Source of the DNA: Bacteriovoracaceae bacterium UBA2394
GTDB taxonomy: Bacteria; Bdellovibrionota; UBA2394
Direction of reading: 5' to 3'
Length of the DNA stretch: 8,117 nt
NCBI GenBank assembly: GCA_002343335.1
Contig: DDSI01000076.1
Span: forward strand, 1-8,117
The number at the start of each line of letters is the position of its first letter. Position 1 is the stretch's first letter. Shown piece after piece: positions 1-6,151 of the stretch. Below the pieces are notes generated by a model. That model had not been told where the DNA came from and searched no databases. It saw nothing but the letters and a program-made list of their open reading frames with translations. The translations under genes and the position numbers were made by a program.

Positions 1-1831
1 ACATAAACGGGTCTCGCAATTCCGGTGGAAGATCTGCGTCGGTGTGGGGCCTGAGAATATAGGCGTTTCGTTTGATCTCCTTTAAAATCCGCCGAATGTC
101 TTCATCCTTAAAATTCTTCAGCCAGGAGACTTCATAGAGGTCAGAAATTTCCTGAAGTCGTTTGATACGCTCTTCCTGGTTGGTGGGAAGAAACGTAGGC
201 AGACCGCTCATCAGTGCAATATCGGGGAATCGGGATTTATTTTTTCGATAATATTCTAGAAACTGCGCGGCATCTTTTTCCAAAGGAAAGACGGCGACTG
301 CCGACGGTTTCAATCGCTCGGTGAATATCTGACCTTGAACTTTTCTTTCGGTGGAAACTGCTTTGCCCGTGATCCGCTCCTCAAAACGGTAATCGAAGCT
401 CAACTTCCATGCGCTCAGTGCCACGGAAGCCAACACAATCATGGTCGAGACGACTCGAATGACCGCTGCTGTGGAGCGGGGCAACTTACTCGCCACTCTT
501 TTAGAAATTTGCGCGGCGAAGTCGATGCGAGGTCCTTTGAAGCGTTTTGATCGAAAGTGTTCAGTGACTAAAATCCACGCCGGCATAAATACCAAGAAGG
601 ATCCTGCCACGCAGGTGAGGAGAACTATGGCGACTCGACCAAATTGAGCAAATCCTTGAAATGTGCTGAGCGTGAGAAGAGCGAACCCGGTGAGAAGGGC
701 GAGAGCTGAAGTGATCGTAGCGCGCCCGGTAGAATTCCATGTTCGAATGAGACTTTCTAATGGGTTGTGGCCCAAAGCGCGCTCTTGAAGAAATCGAGCC
801 CATAAATGAACTCCAAATTCAATTCCCACACCAAAAACGACGACCACGAGAAAGACTGCAATGGTGTTTAAAGTTTTCTCGGTGAGGGCGACGATTCCGA
901 GCCCCAAAGAGAGACCTGTAAGCAATGGCGGAACGAGAGTCGATACGGCCCATAGCGAGGAAAAATAAAAAACGACAATGAGGATGATCGCTATGATCCC
1001 TAAGCCTCCAAAGGATACATCTCGAATAATAGAATCATAGCGCTCTAAATGATCGGGAATAGAGCCCATGATCGTGTAGCGAATATTGGGGTCTAATTTT
1101 TTAAAATCAAAAGCGTTTAGGTGAGATTGTAGGCCTTTCAAAAGGGAGCGATTCTTATTTAAATCGATGCTTTCGGCTTCAGGGATGATCCGAATCGCCA
1201 GAAATTCTCCATCCCCCGTTTGATAGTAGGGCTTCATGGTGTCCAAACGATCAAGCAATTCCTTCGCCGATTTCATTTCTTCGTCATCGTTTTGAGAGGA
1301 AGTCTCCGAGGGCGGGGCAGACTCTGGGGCTGCTGCATTTTTCTCTTCTTCTTCAGCGAGGGATGACTCGAGTCCAAGCGGATCAGAGACATCGGGATTT
1401 TTTTTACGTTCCTCTTCAACCCGGCGGTGGATAACTTCTAAGGATTCAAGAGGAATCAGTTTGAGCTTATGATCTTCAAAGAATTGCTTCGGTGTTCGGT
1501 ACTGCGTTGATCGGAAAAAATCTTTGTGTTGTTGAGCATAGTCTTGAAAGGCTTGAGCGGCTTCTAAGAGTTTCTCGATCGGAGCCCCGGAAATGAGCAG
1601 CCGAAAGTCGTGACTGCCTCCAGATTTTTTGGCCACGGTTTGCAAATTTTGAACAATGGACGAATTTTTCGGGAGTAAGCTTTCCAAATTCGTATTGAGC
1701 GAAAGCCCTTTGGCAAAATAGAGACCAATGGCTGCAATGGCCAATCCCGTCAGAGCGATGGCCCACCAAAATCGCTGTTGAATGCGTAAAAATTTGAGAA
1801 GAGAAGGAGAAAATGGCGCTTCCGGTTCCAA
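1..1831 (-). CDS. RND/MMPL-family transporter, 3'-truncated by window edge
   Basis: This is an uninterrupted reading frame of at least 610 codons that runs off the left edge. The protein is an inner-membrane exporter of the RND superfamily, MMPL/HpnN-like branch, whose members move lipids or other hydrophobic substrates using the proton gradient. The order is TM1 (about residues 20-40), a first periplasmic porter domain (about 41-265), a TM2-TM6 block (about 270-435), TM7 (about 470-490), then the start of a second porter domain. The family hallmark in TM4 reads GVGIEFGVHLWARF (334-347), with Glu338 where relatives usually carry Asp. The porter domain holds a charged low-complexity insertion (about 134-195: VEEERKK, AEEEEKNAAAPE). 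Relatives are often 750-900 residues, so a second TM block should lie outside. The TTG at 1831-1829 is the only plausible start: a TAA lies in frame nine bases upstream and no good Shine-Dalgarno is visible. The family call is firm; the substrate is unknown. Confidence 0.9.
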   Translation of the reverse strand, partial: MEPEAPFSPSLLKFLRIQQRFWWAIALTGLAIAAIGLYFAKGLSLNTNLESLLPKNSSIVQNLQTVAKKSGGSHDFRLLISGAPIEKLLEAAQAFQDYAQQHKDFFRSTQYRTPKQFFEDHKLKLIPLESLEVIHRRVEEERKKNPDVSDPLGLESSLAEEEEKNAAAPESAPPSETSSQNDDEEMKSAKELLDRLDTMKPYYQTGDGEFLAIRIIPEAESIDLNKNRSLLKGLQSHLNAFDFKKLDPNIRYTIMGSIPDHLERYDSIIRDVSFGGLGIIAIILIVVFYFSSLWAVSTLVPPLLTGLSLGLGIVALTEKTLNTIAVFLVVVVFGVGIEFGVHLWARFLQERALGHNPLESLIRTWNSTGRATITSALALLTGFALLTLSTFQGFAQFGRVAIVLLTCVAGSFLVFMPAWILVTEHFRSKRFKGPRIDFAAQISKRVASKLPRSTAAVIRVVSTMIVLASVALSAWKLSFDYRFEERITGKAVSTERKVQGQIFTERLKPSAVAVFPLEKDAAQFLEYYRKNKSRFPDIALMSGLPTFLPTNQEERIKRLQEISDLYEVSWLKNFKDEDIRRILKEIKRNAYILRPHTDADLPPELRDPFM

Positions 1832-1936
1832 CGATGCTTAGGTTCTCATAAAATTCGGACAGCACAAAGCTAATGCATCGCATTACGCCGACTTTTCTCC
1901 ATTACTAAGTCTTGAATTGAGTTTCAGGGTTTGGCT

Positions 1937-1940
1937 AGGA
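1937..1940 (+). promoter_or_regulatory. Ribosome binding site deciding the ATG start at 1950
   Basis: AGGA lies nine bases before the ATG at 1950. No comparable site precedes the in-frame TTG at 1917, so this site favours the shorter form of the small secreted protein. Confidence 0.55.
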
Positions 1941-1949
1941 TTCGAAGTT

Positions 1950-2402
1950 ATGTTGAACCTTCTATCCATCGCCGTCCTTACCACAACACTCTTTAGTGAC
2001 CCCCTTATGCCTATCGAATTGCAGCAGAATGAATTTTTAAGTTGTAAGGATGCGCCAGAGAATCCCTATGTCTTCTCTGTTCAGTTGAGACCGCAAGGCT
2101 TCCTCAATCATCTGAGCGGGGCGTTTGAAATGGCTTATAACGGAGCCAATTTAAGCTGCCGTCGAACCTTCGGAAAGATTCCGAATTCCGGTTTAAAGTG
2201 CGCTGGCGTGATGGATCATAACGCGAAAGTGATTGTGATTAATTTTTCATTGCGCGAGGGCGCTCAACTCGTTGCGGAGTTTGAGCATCCGCTAGAAGAA
2301 GATGAGCGAGTCGATGCAGAAAAGCCTCGGACCCATGTGGCTCTTGAATGCAAAATCGAGACGATCGTTGCTGAAGTCAAACCCCTGCCCGCGGGCGAAT
2401 AG
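1950..2402 (+). CDS. Small secreted protein of unknown function, four Cys
   Basis: I do not recognise this 150-residue protein. The ATG at 1950 is chosen because AGGA (1937-1940) lies nine bases upstream and the first residues (MLNLLSIAVLTTTLF) form a hydrophobic segment like a short signal peptide or membrane anchor. An in-frame TTG at 1917 would place 11 extra polar residues in front of it. The rest is soluble and beta-rich in appearance, with cysteines at 32, 70, 84 and 134 that could form two disulfides in the periplasm. The C-terminal third is acidic (EHPLEEDERVDAEKP). No catalytic motif is visible. It diverges from the RND transporter across 118 bases and precedes the DUF1328 gene by 75 bases in the same direction, so co-transcription with DUF1328 is possible. 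Coding status is supported by length, ribosome binding site and N-terminal signal; function is unknown. Confidence 0.75.
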   Translation: MLNLLSIAVLTTTLFSDPLMPIELQQNEFLSCKDAPENPYVFSVQLRPQGFLNHLSGAFEMAYNGANLSCRRTFGKIPNSGLKCAGVMDHNAKVIVINFSLREGAQLVAEFEHPLEEDERVDAEKPRTHVALECKIETIVAEVKPLPAGE

Positions 2403-2460
2403 CCAAAAGACCTACCAACTTTGGATGATAGGTGAGACCGTCAAGTCGCGTTAGCCTCCT

Positions 2461-2470
2461 AGGAAAGGAG
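2461..2470 (+). promoter_or_regulatory. Strong Shine-Dalgarno of DUF1328 gene, possibly sequestered
   Basis: AGGAAAGGAG sits seven bases upstream of the ATG at 2478. The preceding CTCCT (2456-2460) is exactly complementary to AGGAG (2466-2470) across a five-base loop, so a small hairpin could mask the site. A five-base-pair stem is weak and would open easily. The ribosome binding site is clear; regulation by folding is inference. Confidence 0.8.
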
Positions 2471-2477
2471 ACTATAT

Positions 2478-2651
2478 ATGCTTGCTTGGAGTCTTTCATT
2501 TTTACTTATTGCCCTTGTGGCAGCTTTTTTCGGCTTCACCGGAATTGCAGCTGGAGCAGCGGGGATTGCCAAAATTCTCTTTGTTCTTTTCCTCTGCTTA
2601 TTTGTGATTTCGTTGATTATGAATACCTTTCGACGAAGGCCACTGCCTTAG
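2478..2651 (+). CDS. DUF1328 (YtjA-type) small membrane protein
   Basis: This 57-residue protein matches the DUF1328/YtjA pattern: a very short hydrophobic protein beginning [16 protein letters not shown], then [16 protein letters not shown] and a second hydrophobic stretch [16 protein letters not shown]. The tail is basic (NTFRRRPLP). Two transmembrane helices (about 3-19 and 31-48) are joined by a small-residue Gly/Ala turn, which is the family signature. Members are usually 50-65 residues long, so this one is complete. Its biochemical role is not established; the protein should sit in the inner membrane. The start is fixed by AGGAAAGGAG seven bases upstream. A longer open frame in another register (2432-2659) overlaps the gene but has low-quality composition and no ribosome binding site. 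Confidence 0.9.
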   Translation: MLAWSLSFLLIALVAAFFGFTGIAAGAAGIAKILFVLFLCLFVISLIMNTFRRRPLP

Positions 2652-2677
2652 GCATATAAATTTTATCCGCCTTTTTT
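2650..2677 (+). terminator. Possible weak intrinsic terminator after DUF1328 gene
   Basis: AGGC (2650-2653) can pair with GCCT (2669-2672). Inside it ATAA (2656-2659) can pair with TTAT (2663-2666), leaving a two-by-two internal mismatch. The structure runs straight into a TTTTTT tract at 2672-2677. The A/T-rich, interrupted stem makes this a weak candidate, but its position just after the stop codon is right. Confidence 0.35.
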
Positions 2678-2679
2678 CT

Positions 2680-2715
2680 AAGTGCGTGAGCTTTTCCCGG
2701 GAAGCTCATACACTT
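2680..2715. repeat. Interrupted inverted repeat before the HEAT-repeat gene
   Basis: The left arm is AAGTG (2680-2684), CG, TGAGCTT (2687-2693); the right arm is AAGCTCA (2702-2708), TA, CACTT (2711-2715). The central loop is TTCCCGGG. Twelve pairs in two blocks flank a two-by-two mismatch. No T-tract follows on either strand, so it is not a standard intrinsic terminator. It ends four bases before the TTG start at 2719 and would enclose GGGAAG (2699-2704), the only purine-rich stretch near that start. It could be an operator or a translational control hairpin. Confidence 0.7.
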
Positions 2716-2718
2716 TGA

Positions 2719-3705
2719 TTGTGGCTTTCGCATCTAGCGATTTACGTCATTGCTTGTCAGCTCGGTCTGCTGTCTCTTCTCGTTGTTTGGACATTTCTAA
2801 GGCGACTTCGACGCTATGTGACAAGGCGCAATAATATCGATCGCACGCGCGAATTTCGGGATCTCATTCACCACTATGTTCAAGCCCAGTCGGGACGAAT
2901 GCGTGCAGCACTCGTCGTGGGGCTTAAGGCGCAACTTCAATCGCGAAGCGAGAGAGGGTTTTTTCGTCGATTGATTCTAGAGGCGCTCAAGGAAACGGGT
3001 GGGGTCGGAGATGACCACGAATTATTAGTGTCTTTGTACCGCCTTCTCCTTCTCGATCGAGAAGATCTTTTAGAATTGCAGTCACCTCTTTGGTGGAAAC
3101 GGTTGGCCGCTTCGCTGCGTTTGGAGGCGCTCGAGTCTGACGATTTTATAACCACGTACGAAAGACTACTTCAGGATCCGCATGAGAGCGTCGCCCTATC
3201 TGCCATGCGCGCGCTGAGTCGACTGCAACGCGGGGAGAAGATTCAGAAAGTATTAGAAGTTTTGGCTCGAAGAGCTCCACAGCGACTCGACATCTATTTG
3301 GAGGTGCTTACTCGACTTGGACAACATCGCGGTGAGGAACTCTTACAACTTTTAGAGTCTTGTTACGATCCCGAGGTGGCGAGTGTCATCATTTATACTT
3401 TAGGCGAGATTCGTTTCGATCCTAGCTTCGAGAAGCTCGTGATGTTGACCAAGAGCAGTAGCGATACAGTTGTAGCTCGTTCCGTAGAAGCTTTGGCCAA
3501 GCTAGGTAGGCGGGAAGCGCTGCCTATCTTTCATGATTTGCTTCATCATCCATCGGAAGAAGTTCGTGTCAAAGTTTTGGAAGGAATGTCGCGCTGGGGT
3601 GAGATGCCCTCGCAAGGTGTTCTCGTTCATCTATCGGGCGAAGATTCCATTGATGTGAGGCGCGCGATTTTTGATCTTCTCAACCGGGGAGCCCTTCAAG
3701 AATGA
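2719..3705 (+). CDS. Membrane-anchored HEAT-repeat protein
   Basis: This 328-residue protein has one N-terminal transmembrane helix (about 4-28, IACQLGLLSLLVVWTFL) followed by a basic stop-transfer segment (RRLRRYVTRR). That topology leaves the rest in the cytoplasm. From about 90 to the end it is all-helical with HEAT/armadillo-like repeats. Clear units begin near 153 (DPHESVALSAMRALSRL), 217 (DPEVASVIIYTLGEI), 248 (SDTVVARSVEALAKLG), 278 (PSEEVRVKVLEGMSRWG) and 309 (DSIDVRRAIFDLLNRG). Such repeats bind proteins rather than catalyse reactions. The stop overlaps the glycosyltransferase ATG as ATGA, implying coupled translation and a partner role, perhaps as scaffold or regulator of the synthase. 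The TTG at 2719 follows directly on an in-frame TGA and is the only start that keeps the membrane helix. The Shine-Dalgarno is poor (GGGAAG, 14 bases away). The fold is clear; the role is inferred. Confidence 0.87.
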   Translation: MWLSHLAIYVIACQLGLLSLLVVWTFLRRLRRYVTRRNNIDRTREFRDLIHHYVQAQSGRMRAALVVGLKAQLQSRSERGFFRRLILEALKETGGVGDDHELLVSLYRLLLLDREDLLELQSPLWWKRLAASLRLEALESDDFITTYERLLQDPHESVALSAMRALSRLQRGEKIQKVLEVLARRAPQRLDIYLEVLTRLGQHRGEELLQLLESCYDPEVASVIIYTLGEIRFDPSFEKLVMLTKSSSDTVVARSVEALAKLGRREALPIFHDLLHHPSEEVRVKVLEGMSRWGEMPSQGVLVHLSGEDSIDVRRAIFDLLNRGALQE

Positions 3706-5120
3706 CGGTTGAAAGTGTCTTTAATCTATTGCTTCAAGGGGTCATTGGATATTTTCTGATATCTAACGCTTTCTTTTTTCTTCTTCTCGCCGTGTCTTTT
3801 CTTTCGATTAGAAAATCGACGCGCTTACAGCCGCTGCTCGATTCGATCCGTGAAAGATCTTCATTTTTTGCGCCAAGAATTTCGGTGATTGCTCCGGCAC
3901 GAAATGAAGAGCGTTCCATTGAAAATGCCGTCCGATCGTTTCTAACGCTCGATTATCCCAAGTTTGAAGTCATCGTGGTGAATGATGGCTCCTTGGACGA
4001 CACAATGAAAACGTTAAAAGTTGCCTTCGAGCTCACTCCCGCCACGCTCTTCTATGATGCTCGTCTTTCACCCAGCCAGATTCGCGGCGTATTCGTCTCA
4101 AAAATTTATTCCAATCTTTTGGTGATCGATAAAGAAAGAGGGGGGAAGGCAGACTCGATCAATGTGGGCATTGGTTTTTCCCGATCTGAATTGTTCTGTA
4201 CCGTGGATGCTGATTCCGTTTTAGAAAGAGATAGTTTGCAGAGGGTCGTGCTCCCCTTTCTGGAAAAGCCCGACACAATGCTCGCGGTAGGGGGGACGGT
4301 GCGTCCCGTAAACGGCAGCGATGTGAGACAGGGGCGCGTGATTCGATCCGGACTTCCGAAAAATCCTTGGGCCTTATTTCAAATCGTGGAGTATTTACGA
4401 GCTTTTTTATTTGGCCGCGTTGGATGGTCGGTCTTTTCTTCCACGATGATTATTTCTGGTGCATTCGGTCTCTTTCATCGCAAATCGGTCGTCGAGGCGG
4501 GAGGCTACCGGCGAGATTCGGTCGGCGAAGATATGGAGTTGATCCTGCGTTTGCGAGCTTATGCCGCCAGTCGGAACTTGCCCGTCGATATCGCTTTTAG
4601 TCCTGAGCCTGTTTGTTGGACAGAGGTGCCAGAAAATGCGCGTGGCCTCGGGCGGCAACGGGAACGATGGCAGCGTGGGCTTGCCGAAACTTTAATGTCC
4701 TATCCGCAAATGTTTCTTTCTCCCAAATATGGCTTCGCGGGCTTTGTTGCTTATCCTTATTTTCTTTTTGTGGAATTGCTCGGCCCACTCGTTGAAGTGC
4801 TCGGCTATCTCCTCGCCTTGGTCGGCGGGCTCACGGGTTGGATCAGTTTAGAAACGATCCTTCTCTTTTTTATCATCGACGTTCTCTTTGGTGCAGTGAT
4901 GTCTACTTTTGCAGTACTTATTGAGGAGAATGCATTCTTTAAATATCCGAGACTAAGTCAGCTTAGTCTTTTAATGCTGACGGCGCTTTTGGAATCTCTC
5001 GGCTATCGACAATTTTGTAGCTTCCATCGCGTTCGAGGCTTGGTGAATTATCTACGTGGGGATCGATCGTGGAGTATGCAACGAAGAATTGGATTTCAGT
5101 CCGAGGCTTCTAAGGGATGA
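3702..5120 (+). CDS. Processive family-2 glycosyltransferase (PgaC/BcsA-like)
   Basis: This 472-residue membrane glycosyltransferase probably polymerises an extracellular polysaccharide on the cytoplasmic face of the inner membrane. An N-terminal helix (about 13-35) precedes the GT-A domain. Visible family motifs are SVIAPARNEE (61-70), VVNDGS with Asp95 for the nucleotide sugar, GGKADSIN (147-154), the metal-binding DAD (169-171), GED with candidate catalytic base Asp277, and QRERW (319-323), the QxxRW acceptor/processivity motif. Several C-terminal hydrophobic helices follow (about 345-435), as in polysaccharide synthases that form their own membrane channel. Length suits the PgaC/hyaluronan-synthase class; there is no PilZ domain. 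The ATGA overlap with the HEAT-repeat gene sets the start. The 3' end overlaps the convergent peptidase-like gene by 11 bases. Class and processive mechanism are well supported; the sugar is not identifiable, so no symbol is given. Confidence 0.93.
   Translation: MTVESVFNLLLQGVIGYFLISNAFFFLLLAVSFLSIRKSTRLQPLLDSIRERSSFFAPRISVIAPARNEERSIENAVRSFLTLDYPKFEVIVVNDGSLDDTMKTLKVAFELTPATLFYDARLSPSQIRGVFVSKIYSNLLVIDKERGGKADSINVGIGFSRSELFCTVDADSVLERDSLQRVVLPFLEKPDTMLAVGGTVRPVNGSDVRQGRVIRSGLPKNPWALFQIVEYLRAFLFGRVGWSVFSSTMIISGAFGLFHRKSVVEAGGYRRDSVGEDMELILRLRAYAASRNLPVDIAFSPEPVCWTEVPENARGLGRQRERWQRGLAETLMSYPQMFLSPKYGFAGFVAYPYFLFVELLGPLVEVLGYLLALVGGLTGWISLETILLFFIIDVLFGAVMSTFAVLIEENAFFKYPRLSQLSLLMLTALLESLGYRQFCSFHRVRGLVNYLRGDRSWSMQRRIGFQSEASKG
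4950..4972 (+). repeat. Perfect 8-bp hairpin plus T-run inside glycosyltransferase gene
   Basis: AGACTAAG (4950-4957), loop TCAG, CTTAGTCT (4962-4969), with a four-T run at 4969-4972. The layout is terminator-like on the plus strand, yet it lies within codons for residues 417-424 of the glycosyltransferase. With a half-A/T stem and a short T-run it would be a weak terminator at best. Confidence 0.6.
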
Positions 5121-6108
5121 GACGCTGGCTACGCGCACGATCGATGGTGGCCAACATCTGAAGAGCGACATACCGACCAAATTCAAACACATTCGATTCA
5201 TGAATGTTAAAAGCTTGCAGGCTCGATTCGAGCACTTGTTTTCGAAGTTGGGCCATCGCAAGAGCTCGCATGTGAGCTTCTTCGGGAGGTGTTGATAGCA
5301 CGAGGCCCAGAGCCTTCGTACCCGCGTCATAGGCTCGGCTCTCTCGAAAGATATTGAAAGAATCTTTTGAAACGTAAACTCGCCCATCCGGTTGCAGGAG
5401 AAAGTAGTCTTCAAAAAATGTATCCAAAGATTGCTGAGTATTCTGAAGAGCGATGCTCGCTTCCACCCAATCCGAAATTAAACGAAATTCTGCGTAATGC
5501 TGCGTTTCGTGAAAAAACGCGGAGACCCAGTTGTACCACGGGGTAAGTTTACCTCCTTGAACGTCCATGACTAACAGGCGTGCATCGGAAGACCAGTGAC
5601 GTTCCCCCGACCGAGGTGCGCGCGAGGTTCCCTCGACGGAGAGCGCATGAGAGGTGGGATCTTCCGACACCACTTCATAGGTGGGAAGAATTTCCACATA
5701 ATTTTGAATTCCTTCGAGCTGTTTGATTTTGCATCCACCGTGAAGCGCGCAAATGGCGAATTGCTTATCGCGCTCTGAGTTTTTAAGAGCGTGAAGGGTG
5801 TAACGAAACAGCGGATCTGGGTCCGTCGACGAAGCGACGTGGGCGATGGCATTGACTACTAAAATTCTGGACTCAGAAGACACACCAGCTTGCCTTAGAA
5901 TCGAGTCCAGCTCTGTAAAGCGACCCGCGGTGAGAGAGCCGCGTTCGAAATGTTCCCTCGCAAATTGTTCGATGAGCCGATGGCATTGGGATTCAAAAGG
6001 CTGGCCTACGATTTTCACTCTCGTTTCCTTGCCTGCGTGCAGAGGCGGCAGCGCAAGGTGCGCCAAAACAGCGGAAAAGATGAGTATAAACTTCGAAGAA
6101 TTTTTCAC
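5110..6108 (-). CDS. Secreted HExxH (zinc metallopeptidase-like) protein
   Basis: This 332-residue protein begins with a typical signal peptide (MKNSSKFILIFSAVLAHLAL, then PPLHAG), with likely cleavage after LHA (25). The motif FFHETQHYAEF contains H200-E201-x-x-H204, the zinc-binding and catalytic signature of gluzincin-type peptidases. A downstream E256-S-R-A-Y260 within FRESRAYDAG is a plausible third ligand, since E-x-x-A(Y) often supplies it. Cysteines at 42, 120 and 126 fit a periplasmic location. I cannot assign a named peptidase family. It lies 43 bases downstream of the beta-barrel gene on the same strand, so the two are probably co-transcribed. The GTG at 6108 is the only start before an in-frame TAG; the bases before it are CT-rich and lack a Shine-Dalgarno, suggesting coupling or weak translation. 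A role trimming or processing envelope components beside a polysaccharide locus is inference. Confidence 0.85.
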   Translation of the reverse strand: MKNSSKFILIFSAVLAHLALPPLHAGKETRVKIVGQPFESQCHRLIEQFAREHFERGSLTAGRFTELDSILRQAGVSSESRILVVNAIAHVASSTDPDPLFRYTLHALKNSERDKQFAICALHGGCKIKQLEGIQNYVEILPTYEVVSEDPTSHALSVEGTSRAPRSGERHWSSDARLLVMDVQGGKLTPWYNWVSAFFHETQHYAEFRLISDWVEASIALQNTQQSLDTFFEDYFLLQPDGRVYVSKDSFNIFRESRAYDAGTKALGLVLSTPPEEAHMRALAMAQLRKQVLESSLQAFNIHESNVFEFGRYVALQMLATIDRARSQRLIP

Positions 6109-6151
6109 GAGGGGAGAGGATTTACCAGTTTTTCTTGAATCGGACTATCGG

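Noticed and set aside
1476..1883. Open minus-strand frame starting with ATG at 1883, overlapping the transporter start
   Set aside because: It is the wrong register: the translation is rich in Ser, Arg, Cys and His with no domain, whereas the neighbouring frame gives TM1 and the porter domain of the RND protein without a stop.
2432..2659. 75-codon plus-strand frame covering the DUF1328 gene
   Set aside because: Poor ribosome binding site and Cys-rich atypical composition. The overlapping 57-codon frame has a strong Shine-Dalgarno and matches DUF1328.
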